Shown here in pieces: positions 1-12,700 of a stretch of DNA of 64,000 nucleotides. Each line of letters begins with the position of its first letter. Positions within the stretch are counted from its first letter, which is position 1. The translations under genes and the position numbers were made by a program. The notes below the pieces were generated by a model. That model ran no database searches. It was not told where the DNA came from and was given only the letters and a program-made list of their open reading frames with translations. The stretch comes from Camarhynchus parvulus (lineage: Eukaryota; Chordata; Aves; Passeriformes; Thraupidae). The stretch spans positions 13,667,501-13,731,500 of the forward strand of contig NC_044581.1 in the NCBI RefSeq assembly GCF_901933205.1. The letters are read 5' to 3'.

Positions 1-3000
1 GAGCAAGGTTTTCTGTATTCTGTGTTGTACAAGTAAGGAGGATGGTTTTTTTTACTATGGACTACTGCTTATGGTAGCAGTTCAAAATATAAGGAGTATC
101 TTCAGAGAAATAACTATTTCTACTGTTCTTCAAACTGAACATAAAACTTCAAGATTTGGTGCGAAGCTCAATGCATTCCACTGTGAAAATTCCAGTTTAG
201 TGACTTCATACCTTAATGTTTAACAACTCATTATTTCATGATAAAGAGAAAAGAAAAAAAAAAAACCACACAAAAAAAGCCCAACCTCCTACCCAAAAAC
301 TAAACTCAGATGGAATGTGCAATCTATTGAATTCTCTTCATAAGAACTAATTGAAAAGATGCTCTATGAAAATAATGTAAGCTTTTGGTGAAACTATATT
401 AATTAGAGAAACCGAACTATTCAGAACACCATGTGGATTTTAAAAAAGTTTCCCACAAAAAAAGGCCTAATATGTGTGAATAAAATGTTGGACGCCTTTT
501 TTTTAGGGATCAGTAGGCACTACTGCTATTAGATAGCTTAAATTATTGATATTTTAAGAAAAGCTTCTTTTTAAAATCTGAGGCTGTGGCCTTTTTTCCT
601 CAGGCAAGCCTTAATGTGCTCAGCTGAGCCAGAGGCAGGAGCCAGCCTAAGCCTGGGCTTCCTGAAACCAAGAGGCATCAATGCTAAACAACATTGTGAA
701 TTAAAAAATGCTTTGTAATTGGGAAACACTCAATATTAGCTGTACTTGGAGAACAAAGCCAACATTTGTGACTCTTAAATGTTGGTCTTGCCCAAATTCA
801 GAGTAATGGGGTCTCAAAGGACTTGTTAGACACGACTTTGCCTACAAAAGGACTCAGAGGGGACTCAGATTACAGCTGCCCTGAAATCTACTGGTGAGAA
901 GCACAGTAACATTATTAAGTACTATAAATTATTGTTATTATCAAAATTACCAAAATCAGAATAATAAAATAGGATTGAAGCTTGTGTGTATAATCAGTGT
1001 ATTTTTTTATACAGTACTTTCTTCCTGCCAGTTGAATACTGTCCCATTATAACTTCAATTCCAACATGGTAACATTGCAAATATTATAGCCTAGCTCTTC
1101 CTATTATTTGTAATTTTGCTCTCATGCACCCTAATATTGTATTTTAGATATAACTTAAGAATTCTCTGGATAGTACTTTGGCTGTGGAAAGAATAACACT
1201 CCTGCTGACTATAGGTGACTAATTAGGAAGTTGTTACTTAACCAGGATGTGTTTTATAACTTTTTGACACAAGGTTGCAGAGCACTTTGGGAATTTAATT
1301 TCTCAGTTTGCTGTGTTTTGTCAGCACACTGGGGCTGACAGAGCCCAAGGCTGTCAGCTCTCCTAGGGGACACTGCAGGAGAGTAGGATGCTTCCAAATT
1401 GCCTGGAGTGCTGAGCAGAAATACAGCTCAGGAGTGCTTCTCTCTCCCACTCTGAGGTAGATTAGATGTGTGAATTGTTTCTACTTTGGAATTTTTGTTT
1501 CCTTGTAAGGTTATAGTTGCAGGCAGCTGATGTGCCAGGTAGTGGAAACATCTCAGGCCCTTCAGCTCAGCTGGAGTCTGCAGTGGCAACAGCAAGGAAA
1601 AGAAACCATCAGGCAAAATCACCTGCAGCTTTTCATAAGATAGAGACATTGCAAAACTTTCTTGTTTTCTGTTTTAAATTGCTGTAAAAGACATTTTAAA
1701 TAAGGCTTGGTCTTGCAAAGTGCCTCGACTCTATTAAGAGAGAAAGTTGCTGTACCCTTATTCGCTGTTTTTATCTCAGTGCTGGATTAAACCTCTGAAA
1801 TTATGTAAAAGAAATAGTTTTGGACTTTCAGAACTCAAAAGTAATGTGTTAAAAATTAGAATAACATGAAAAATACATGTATGGTAAATCAGTTTTCTAG
1901 CTAGGAATAACCTTGTTTTCATTCAGCAAGGAAAACATTTTTGTTTTCATGGAGTAGTTGAACAGCTGACTACTGTATTTGCTCTATGAAGAAAAGCAGG
2001 GTATTGTCATAGATGTCTGGGAGCTCTCTTGTATATTCATTATTTTATTTACTAGATACTGTTACTATACTCAGCAGAGCCCCCTGCTGTTGTAAATCCT
2101 CCTCAAATACCTTCCTGTTTTGAAATGGCTGAACCTTATCAATTAAGGAAAAAAATTTAAAAATCCAAATGCAAGCTCAATGTCCTGGTTGCATGGATTT
2201 GTTCTGGATTCAGGAATGAAATCTGGATGTTGTGCCTACATAGAACATATTTGCTTTCTGGCAGCAGTCACAGTTTGTATGGAAAATAAACCTGTCTTGT
2301 CTTTGTGTGTCTCTGGAGAAACACCTGCACCAATGGACTGGTATAGGCTGGAAAAAATATGCAGGCAGAACAGGGAAACAAATCCACCCTCTGAGTCATA
2401 AATGAAATACTGAGGAGGAAAGGAAAAGGGCAAATGAGGCAGTCTGGTACCTCGCTTCTGTGTACACAGCCAGAAACCACCACACACACGGGGAGCCCCA
2501 GTGCTCACAGGGACAGAACAGGACCTTCTCATGCCCTGTGTGGGAACCAGGCTCAGGACAGAGACTTGTGGAAGAGGAGGAAAAAAAAAATCAACAGGTT
2601 GTCCTGGCACAGGAGAGGACATTGCAAACGATGTTTGATTCTTTATTCATCATACTGTATTGGTAATAAGGATGGAGAGGGCTGGCATGACAATGTGGAG
2701 GATCCTCGCTAGGACATAAATGCAATTATGTGTCAGAAATCCACTGAATAGCTGTTCCTGTTGCTCTGCTCCTGGTCCTGGTAGGGTCAGGCAGTAGCAC
2801 ACCGCTGTCTGAGGACATTGTACTCGAAAACATCCCGTCTGTGAGCAGAACCCACTAAAAGGCATGGCCAGGCACCCCGCTCCGGGACCACCATTGCAGC
2901 AGGCGATAAACTTCCCCTTCTGCTGCAGTCTTGGCTCTTTCTGAATCGCGATCGAGATCGGAGAGGTGGTGTCTGGTGCCTTCTGACGGCAGGCACATTT

Positions 3001-3014
3001 CAGGCAGGCTCCCT
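1..3014. other. Intergenic DNA upstream of C16orf87
   Basis: No exon is supportable here on either strand. All open frames are short and none resembles a family I know. The left 2 kb is AT-rich, with an A-rich low-complexity stretch near 249-290. From about 2430 base composition rises toward the promoter. By human synteny GPT2 would lie further left on the reverse strand, but none of its exons is visible. Confidence 0.7.
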
Positions 3015-3336
3015 CATTCGCGCTCCCCTCACCATTCCCGCTCCCCTCACCATTCCCAGCCCCAGGGCCGTTCCCGTTCCCCTCGCCGTTCCCGCTCCCC
3101 TCACCATTCCCAGCCCCAGGGCCATTCCCGCTCCCCTCACCATTCCCGCTCCCCTCACCATTCCCAGCCCCAGGGCCATTCCCGCTCCCCTCACCATTCC
3201 CGCTCCCCTCACCATTCCCAGCCCCAGGGCCATTCCCGCCCCTCACCATTCCCGCTCCCCTCACCATTCCCAGCCCCAGGGCCATTCCCTCTCCCCTCAC
3301 CATTCCCGCTCCCCTCACCATTCCCAGCCCCAGGGC
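3015..3336. repeat. 18-bp minisatellite with 54-bp A-A-B higher-order structure
   Basis: Eighteen consecutive units were counted. Unit A is cattcccgctcccctcac and unit B is cattcccagccccagggc. They are arranged A-A-B six times: 3015-3068, 3069-3122, 3123-3176, 3177-3230, 3231-3282 and 3283-3336. Most units are identical. The second A-A pair (3069-3104) has several point differences, and the unit at 3231-3246 has lost two bases. Because 18 is a multiple of three, several frames stay open on both strands, which is not evidence of coding. The reverse strand carries regular GGG and GGGG runs, so it could form G-quadruplexes. The array ends at the edge of the CpG-rich promoter. Confidence 0.95.
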
Positions 3337-3699
3337 CATTCCCAGCTCGGCCGCCAGGGGGCTCCGAGCGCCGCCCGCGCGCAGCCAATCCGGTGGCGCG
3401 GGGGGCCGGCCGCGCGCGCCCGCGCGGAGGTGGGCGGGGCTTGTCCTCCGTCGGGGGCGCGCGGGGCTCCTCCGGCTCCTCCCGCCGCCTCCTCCTCTGG
3501 CCTCCCCCTCACGCTCCTCCCGCCGGCTCCTCGCTCCAACTCCACCTCCTTCCTCCCGCTCCTCCTTCTCTGGCCGCTCCCTCCTGCTCCTCTCGCCGGC
3601 TCCTCACTCCACCTCCTTCCTCCCGCTCCTCCCGCCGGCTCCTCCCGGGGCGGGCGCTCCGGCGGCGGCCGTGTTAGCCCGGCCACGGCAGCAGCGAGC
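3337..3699 (+). promoter_or_regulatory. C16orf87: CpG-island promoter and 5' UTR of C16orf87
   Basis: This short, very GC- and CpG-rich block precedes the start codon and contrasts with the CpG-poor DNA on both sides. It has a CCAAT box in an NF-Y-like context (3385-3389), a GC box GGGCGGGGC (3432-3440) and another GC box at 3647-3654. No TATA box is visible, which fits a housekeeping CpG-island promoter. The transcription start cannot be placed from sequence alone. About 3470-3650 is strongly pyrimidine-rich on this strand and contains a tandem duplication. Confidence 0.8.
3513..3660. repeat. ~73-bp imperfect tandem duplication in the C16orf87 promoter
   Basis: Two copies start at 3513 and 3586 with the phrase gctcctcycgccggctcctc, followed by a near-identical stretch reading ctcc-acctccttcctcccgctcctcc. 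They differ by a few substitutions and small indels. The tract is almost wholly pyrimidine on the forward strand, so it is a candidate for unusual DNA structure and for length variation between individuals. Confidence 0.75.
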
Positions 3700-3765
3700 A
3701 TGTCCTCCAGTAGGGCCAAGAAAGTGAAGATGGCCACCAAGTCCTGCCCCGAGTGCGACCAGCAG
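3700..3765 (+). CDS. C16orf87: C16orf87 coding exon 1
   Basis: Encodes residues 1-22, including the first CPEC half of the zinc-binding cluster. Donor CAG|GTGAGC, phase 0. Confidence 0.95.
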
Positions 3766-6700
3766 GTGAGCGGCTGCCGGCGGACCCGGGCTGCGGAGGG
3801 CGGAGTGGGCAGACTGGCTTCGTGCGGCTCCAGTCGGTGTTTGTGTGAACTCAATGGTTGTTGCTATTGCAGCTTCTGCACGGAATGTGGGTTGAACACC
3901 GCGTCCCTCCGGCAGGGTAGCGGAGTAGTTGTATTGTGCTGAGGGGTTTCTGCGCGACTGCAGAACCTCACGTTTATGTGCTGGTGTTGTTTAGTAACTG
4001 TGTGATTTGTTAAAAATACAATGAGCCGGGTGATTTATATAATGCAGTTTGCCCTCTGGATGACTGATGTGCCCGGGGCTGAGAGGTGTTGTTTTCTCAG
4101 GGGTGGTCGGGAAGCAGCGGAATGGAGACCTTTGGTGCAGTTTGTGCCCGGTTCCCCAGTGCCCGCCCGAGCTGTCGGTGTGTCCCACTGCGGGTTCTGC
4201 TGTGCACAAAATGGAGCTGCTCACACTCACACAGAGCGGCAGCTGCTTGCACCGCTGCCGTGTCAGGAGCTTGTCTCCATTTACCGGCAGTGATGTGAGC
4301 GCTGAAAGCAGCGGAGCTCCGAACAATGGCCCGGCGCTGCAGCGGCCCTGGGGCTCGGCGAGGGGCAGCGCCTGTCACCGGCACTCCGGGGGACATCGGC
4401 TCCGTGACCCTGGAAAGGCGCCCCCAGTCACTGCTTTAGCCATACCTAGAAAAAAATAAATAGGCTCGCATCATTTTTCTCTACTTGCATAGCTTTAGAA
4501 AAATCGCATTTTTTGTTCTGACTTGCATAGTTTTACAGTATTCCTGCCCATCCTGGCACAGTTGGGAGTGCTGAGCTGTGTGTGGGCGTCCTTTCATGTT
4601 TTAACCAACAGATCAACCGCTGCAAATGCACGTTAGGCACGTCACTGAAATACTATTTCTGAGAAAGAAATCATGTGCCAAGGTCTGGTTATTCAGTTGG
4701 TGAAAGGAGAAATGAAAACGAGGGAGAAATCATATATGAGAGTGGTGGTGTTTTTGTTTGGTTTGGTTGGGGTTTTTTTTGTTGTTTTTTTTTTTTTGGA
4801 TAAATGTAGTGAATGTCAAACTACCAACAATAAGTAAGGAAACACTGTAGGGTTATTAAGCTGACGTGAAAACTGTCACTTTGTTCTGCACTTACATGCA
4901 TACCATGTGTTTTAGTTTTTGTCATTGTAGATATTCTGTTAGCACCTCCTCTATGGCTTCCATGGATTTTATGTGCTTATATGTCCTGCCCTGGCACACA
5001 TTGCTCATAGTGGAAAACACCTTGTTTTCCACTGCCAAATATTTGAGAGGGAACAAGGAACTAAGGCCTAGAGTACAAGTCAACCCTTTGCAGATTTTGA
5101 GGAAATTCATATAATTCTTATATGACTGTGTCCTGTGCTGCTGTTTCTTAAATTTTTCCATGAGCAAGGACTTAGCATTTGTTTCTGATTTTTTCAGTAG
5201 AAGTGGCATGCATGGAAATATTTAGACAGCCACAATTATTGGAGCGAAATATTGAGTAACACTTCTAAGACCTCAAAACATTTTTCTATTGTAATTTAGA
5301 TAATATATCATATTTCAGTATTTTCACAATCAAAGCACAGCTCCATTAAACTAGGGAGCCTGAAGTACTTGCAGTCAATCTGAGAAAATAAGAATCACTT
5401 CTTAATTTAGCATCAGGTAAAATGTCTTGTATGAGAAAAATTCCCTTTTTATTAAGAAAATGCTAAACAATGTGAAATAGTGTTTAGGGCTCTTTTGCCT
5501 TAATTATGTTGCAGGATGTTATCAGTGTGGGTCTTCAAAGCATAACAGATAGTGATCAGTTTCAGTGATAAACTCCTTCCCCCAGGCCCCCCACCCTCAA
5601 ATGCTGCACACCCCTACGTGCTAAACCTGTAACACGAGAACAGTATTGTTCTGTTAAACACACTTGAGGTCTTGAAAAATACTGACTCCGTTCCAATCCC
5701 CTTGGGTGGCTTTGCCAAAGTTGGTTTTTTTTAGACCAAGCCTGGGAAGGTAATTATTGGAGAGACCCAAGTGTTCAGAAATGGATTTAACTGGAATTCT
5801 GTGTCACATTAAGAAAACACTTAAGTTATCTGTGAGATGGTGGGGCTTTAGTATTGTTAAACTGAGGTATGAACAAGGAGACAACTGTGCACACAAGTCT
5901 GCTAAATTCTGACCTTTAAAGTTCAATAAACCTCTCTTGGACTCATTTTTATTATGTCAGTGTCTCCGTAAAGGGAGTTAAAAATCCCTAGTTCTGCAAA
6001 ACCTGTATGAAAAAGTCTATCTGCAAGCTTTTTGTAGGGTGCAGGACTTCAGATGTGCTACAGAAAGCAAAATAATTTGTTTATTCTGAGTAGCAGTTAA
6101 GCTCCCCTTTACACATTCACGTACTAATTTGGCAGGGTTTTTTGAGTCAGTAGAACTTTGGAACTTGGTTCTTCCCCATGTCTGGTTAAATTGAGGGGCA
6201 GTTGTGGTTCTGTGCTCCTGTTTGTTTCAGTGGATATTGGCAGACTTGTAGTGACCTGTCTTAAAGAATTACATTTGAGAAATCACCTCCTGCCTTTTTC
6301 CCCCCACTATCATGCTTCAGCATGATTCCACTTTAATGTGTATTTAATCTCTTCCAGATCTCTGCCTAAACTTGCTTTGATTTGTGTTTTCAGTCTTAAA
6401 CCTAATCAAAGCAACATGGTGTATTGCTTACTACTCTAAAAGATCTCAAAAGATCTTGGCACTAAGGTTATGAGCTTTATAATTTATCAGTGTTGCCTTT
6501 TTTAATTGCTCTGAGTGAAATTTTGTTATTTTTCATATTAAATGTGGCATTTCTTGTTTTACATTGTTATTTTCTGGGGGCGGGGCATACTGCTGCTGCC
6601 TGCTTAGTTGCTCAGAGACACTGTATTCTCTCAAAGTCCTGGGCCTGCAGTCGGTTCTTGCCTGCCTGGGCTGGGTTATTTGCATTTTGAATTAACGAGC

Positions 6701-9700
6701 TCCTTCTGTACCCACCCGGCCTTGTCTGCAGCGCTGGAGCAGAGCGTGCTGCAAATGCATCTGTTTTGCTTCAGGCTCTATTGTGCCTCTGAAGCTGCTC
6801 CTCTCTAAAGGAGCTGCTTTCAAATGCTGCTGGAAGTGAATGCATTCACAATGTACTGACGGTTTTAACTCATAATTATTTTTTTTTCAAGTATATAGAG
6901 GAAGCAAAACTGGAAATGTCTGAGTGATTTGACTACTAATACTTGAGAGCTCTGAAGAGAAACTAATTCTATTTTAATTCAGCCTTCCTTTAATGCTCTC
7001 TGCTTTCCCCCACCCCCTTCCTGTCAGTCTGGGGAAAAGTAGTGCAAAGCAATCACAACAGCTGTACATTTCAAGCTTGATTTTTAACAACTGCATAAAG
7101 AAAAGGCTTGGTGAGTGATTTACAGCAGAATCTGGCTTTATTATGTTTAAATACAGTAACAGGACAGGCTGTAGTTTGCAGTACAGACTGAATTTGAAGA
7201 GCTATCTCTGAGGACAAAATGTGAGTTACTAAGTGTGTTTTTTCTTTATGAGACAGGAGTTTTATAATAATTTGAAATTATCTGAAAAATTTTTCTTTTG
7301 TGTTCCCAGGTTCCTGTTGCATGTAAATCATGTCCCTGTGGCTACATATTTATCAGCCGAAAACTCTTGCACGCCAAACGTGCTGAGAGATCACCACCCA
7401 TCACAGGTAATACTTCCAGAGAGGGGGAAAAGGGAGCAACAGTTCTTCCTCCTTATTTCCTGGAGGCAAAAGATAGGTGTTTTGCTTCTCTGTGTAAATT
7501 GATTGTTGTCAATTCACTTTCCCTTCAATTTGTGCATGGTAGACTTTGAATATGTTAATTTTTCTTGATTTTTGAGGAGAGGAGGAAAGCTGGTGTTTTC
7601 AGTCTTCCTTTGTACTCACGATGTTGGCATTTATTCTGTGTATGTTCCAGCTGCACACATTGATCACTATGCAGAATAACCCCTTACAGAATGCTTTGTG
7701 TTAATCCTGTTTTGAAGCAAAGAGGTCCCAAAAGGATCTGATTTCAGAGCACATGATGATTGAAGCTGGGTTTTCTGAAAATAAAAATTGGTCATAATGT
7801 TTAATCTAAAACTGGGTGGGTCTTGCTTCTCTCTCCATGATTAAACTAAATAATGCTTTTTTTGTGCCTGACTTATGTGTCTTTTGTTGATGGACACAGT
7901 AAGAAGTCAGTTGAATGTGCTTTCTGGCATGAATAGCATTCTCCTTGTGTTCATTTATATCACTTCCTGCAGTAGTAGGAATTAGTCAGAAAAAGAGCCT
8001 GACAGGGAAGATACATGTTAAAAAAACCCCCAAAAAATCTGACCCATACCTAACAAATATCTGATCTATAATACCTACTTTTAAAATGCTCTACCAGACC
8101 TACAAAATGGAAGTCAGCTATTTGATGTTTTGTAGCAATGTTTTGAAGGATACAACTTGTAGGAATTAGGTGACATTATGCTGACAACTGAGCTTTCAAG
8201 GTGGAGGAGGTTAAGAAATGTCTCTGGTAGATTGGAAGTGTTGATCAATTTTCTTTCCTCCTCCTGCTTTTTTGATGAAGTAGTTACCAAATGAAGCTGA
8301 AGGCCATGATCTGGTTGTATAATTCAGTTTTCCACAAGAGGAAATGCACCAGGGGAGGCACAGTGGAGACATGCTGGGGGCCATCCTGCTGGAAAGCAGC
8401 TCAGGGAAGTGCTTTTTTCTGTGAGTGTGACCAAGCACTGGCAGAGGCTGTCCAAGAGGTTGTGGAGTCTCCATCCTTGGAGGTGCTCACAAGCCTTCTG
8501 GACATGGTCCTGTGCAGCTGGCTCTTGGTGGCCCTGTGTGAGCAGAGGTTAGGCAGGGCCTGAAGAGGTTCCCCTGCTACTTCACCCTGGCTGTGACACT
8601 GAAGTGCAGGTTCTGTAGGAGCCTCAGGGACTGGACCCTGCTGTCCAGCTTGTGTCCTGTGTCTGTACAAGATCAATGGCACAACTGCAGCCAAAGGAAA
8701 TCAGTTCCCCAGAGACGTACAGTAGCAGACTGTGTATGTCTGTACTGTGCTCCTAAGGTAACCACAACTACTTCTACAAAATGTTGTTCCAGTATTTTCA
8801 GTAGTGCAGCTACTGTGGAGTGGTGCTGCAGCCTTACAAATGTGCAGCTAATCCATGAGTGTGCTGGGGTGACTGTACTATATTTGGTACCCAAGCTCAT
8901 TAATTCATGCTGAATTTCCAGATAAAACTCATGGAAATGCTCCATTCTTTGACTGACTTGGGTGTTGAGAGCAATACCTGTTCATCAGTGAGCATGAGGG
9001 GCCCTGTCACAGGCTGGATGTGGTGGGAGACGTTCACTGTGTTCTGAGGTGTTCACTGCCAGCGCCACTGACTCAGCATTCAGTTTGTCTGAGCAGCAGC
9101 AATGATTGCATTGTTAGTGTCATTGGGAGCCCCAGTGCTGAGGTGTTTGCTGGATGATAAGCTTTTCTAGTGGAACAGATACAGAATGTGGTGTCTTAAA
9201 GGCTGTGATGTGTGCAGTTTGTGTTCCCATCTTATTTGGGAAACAGCTTCTTGTGTCTCAGCAAACATCAGAGGCTGCAAAATGCTTTTGAAGTAATTAA
9301 AGGGTTGATCCTTGGAATCAAGAAGTGAAGCAAACTTCTGGATCTGGCACCTTGATTTCTGCATGGATATCGTGCAGATGCAATTGTTCTGTAAAGGTAC
9401 AGGCATCTGAGCACTTGAAAGGAAAAGGTTGGTTGGGTAGGGTAAGCATTAAGAGTAAGTTAAGAACAAAGGTGAAAATAACCCTGCATCATGCTATTTC
9501 TGTTCATTTGCACAGAAAACAAGAGTGAGGCCAAAAGGAGGCGGACAGAGAGAGTTAAACGAGAGAAGATAAATTCTGCAGTGAATAAAGACTTAGAAAA
9601 CCGCAAGAGATCCAGGTCCAACAGCCATTCAGACCAGAGCAGACGAGGAAGAGGAAGACCTAAGAGTGCCTCAGCGAAAAAGCACGAGGAAGAAAGAGGT

Positions 9701-12700
9701 ATGAGAGCTGCAGAAATCTGTTTGTTAGATTTTCTGTTTGTATCTTTTGTCATCAGCAAACCTTTATACCATTCAATGAGTAAACTAGTTCAGCCAGTAC
9801 CTGATACCTTAATGTGGGGAAGGGACTGATTTGCATGTGTAGAGACCTCTGGTTTTATGTTTCAGTGTCTGATGAAACTAACTACAAAGATCTGAATCTG
9901 TATTTTTAGCCACTGTATCAAGTTTCAACACATAGGTTGAAAACCATTGGACTGAAGTGTTAAGTAGGTTTTTGATGGTTTTTTTGGGTTGTTTTTTTTT
10001 TAATTTTTTTTTTAATTGAGATGCTGCTGCTTTGTATCACAAGGACAACCATATAATGATATCTGTTGTCAGAGAGGGGATTAGGATGACTGGATTACTT
10101 TAAAAGTTTCTTGAAACCCTTTGGGGAGCCAAAGTAAAAAGGGCATCTTGAATCACTACTATAAACTGAATTTTAGTCCTGTTTTTCTGGAGGAAAGAAT
10201 GACTCCTTGTCTGTTAAGGTTCCTTGGTGACATGCTGTTTTTAATCATTATACAAAATGATTAAAGAGGCTGTTACATAGCTAGAGTAATTCTAGAAGCC
10301 CTCAAGAATGTAACTGTCACTTAGGATTCCTCTTGTTTTAAGAGCCTATTGACACTGCATTTTCTAGCTGTGTTTTTGGAGATAGTAATTTTAGACCTGA
10401 GTTATGAATCCAAAACTTAGCATGGGCTTTAGAAGGTTGGAAGAGAAATAAAAGGGGAATGACAAAACTTCATACAAATATTCAGCAGATACTCCCAAAA
10501 CTCCTGAAATCTTGAAGTATATCATGTGGCATAATTCAGAAATGCAATTATTTCTTCCTTTCCACCTTACAAAATAAAAAAAGGGTGTTAATCCATGTTG
10601 GAAATTCCTTCAATTTCTGACTTCTCAAAACCAAGTTCAATATCTCTGCTGTTTAATGCAAATCTGTTTCTTAATGTTGCTTTAATGTAAAAACCAAGTA
10701 TAAATTTGGATTTGTTGTGGGGTTTTTACTGCTTGCAGTGTGGAAAGAGGAAGTGGAATTTAATTTCTGTGCATTTTCCAGATGGCAATTGTTTTACTGT
10801 AATAGAAATGCACTTTGTAGTATCTAATCTCTTCACTATTGCATATGACTTATTGATGTCAATCAGTCATAATAGCTTCCCTATTTGTTAGTGACCCAAG
10901 CTGGAGTTTGTCTGGTAGCTTTAGGATCTTTTCTAGGCATTTAACTGCCAGTCTAGTTCACAAACAGCTTTGATTTGAAAATTCCAGCAAGCTGGTTGGG
11001 TTGCCCTATAAAAGTGAGTCTTTTCTCTCTCCTGACAAAGAGGAATGCAACGTAAGCAACCAAAGGAAAAGATCCATTTTCTTATGACATGCTTTATAGT
11101 TTCCAAAAAGCAAGAATTTGACAGCAGAAGTGATATTAAGAGAACATGTTTTCCTGTCCAAAACTAGGGTGAATGTTTCTAACCTCTTGCTGCAAACTGC
11201 AAAGTGTTACAATACTGCAGTGCTTGGAGGTAGAAGAGTAGAGATGTGGATATAGTGAAATCTTTGCATAAGAGTGTGTGTGGTGTGCCTTTTCTTGGTG
11301 TTTCCTTAAAGTTGAATCTTACTTGATAAGATTGCCTTCATCTTCTTGTGCTGTTTTTACCATGCCTTTTCCTTGATCTTGTGACGGCTGTTTCTTCCTC
11401 AGCCTCCTGTGCAGGGATTTGGCTCATGCCCATTTGTCATTGTCTTTGCCCCAGTGCAGCTCATCTTATTGTTCAGGAGTAAGTAGGCTTAGAATAGTTT
11501 TTACTTCTGGTTGTGTCAGATTGTAGCATGTGTAGACCACTGTTGTGATTATCAGGCAGATTAAAGAAAAAGGTTTATATAAAAGGCTGTTGTGGCTATA
11601 AAAATAAATTCAGCAGGGAGCTCATCCCTTTGTAAGTAATTACTAAAACAAGTTAACATTGACCTCTCCCTTTTCAAGTTGCTTACAAAATTGAAACTAC
11701 TATGTGTGGAGTAATTGGCAGGAATTTTAGAAATATTATTCCTTTTCCACATGTGCTGCATGATAATGTTGTTTGTGTCTATTAAGCAACTGTAATTCTA
11801 GTACAGTTAAGGTGGGTTTTGTGTGAGTCTGTATGTGTTAAAAGTCAGCTCTGCAGTGCAAGCTGTCAGTATCTAATTTCCTTGCCTGTTCTATGTTTCA
11901 GGGATATTTTGGGTACTTCTTTAGAGGTTGTGCTTTTGCCCCAAAGACTTGAAAAGAAGCCACTGCTTGCATGGTTTACATACTTGGCTCCTAGTGCATT
12001 TGTAAATGGAAAAACAGGCAGACAGAAAACACCTCAGTTGTATTAACATGGAAGAACAGATTATCTATACATTTGAAGACCATCCAGCTGTGAAAATTTC
12101 CTTCTTAAAGACCTCAGTGACATCTGTAGCTTTGCTTCCTTGCTTGTCATGCAGTTCCATGCACACTGTGCTTGTTCCCAGTTGTGTCTGTGCCTTTGAC
12201 TGGTGCTTTTGTGTTCTTCGTGACTGGCTCACATTAGAGCAAAGAGCTGCAGCAATTAAGGAGAATAGAATAAGCAAAAAGGCTTTTTAAAACAAGCCAT
12301 TTTCCCTGCAGATTTAGCAAGAAGGAATGGAGGGGGAGGAAAGAGGAAGCAGATGTAGATTATGGGGATATGGCAGTACTGGACCCAGAAAATTATCCTA
12401 TCACATGTTTCAGAGGCATGTGATGACCCTGGAAAATAGGAACTCCTCCCTGCAGCCTTGGCTTGTCAAAATTGTCACTTAATTTCTTTGTCAGATGTAC
12501 TGCAATGTATTTTGAAAATACAAACGCTCCATAATAATTTGACTCTGATTTTGTTGTGGAGGTGTGTTCTTTGTTTTACTGTGTGGGACTATGACATACA
12601 GCTAGACTGGTTCCCAGGTTGCCTTGTTATCTGGGTAAAAACCCTGATTGTAGTAAAGCAAACAAAAACCCTTTTATACTGGAGGAAGTGATATTGGTTT

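Noticed and set aside
3015..3336. CRISPR-like or coding interpretation of the repeat array
   Set aside because: Units are directly contiguous with no spacers, the genome is vertebrate, and open frames follow from the 18-bp period.
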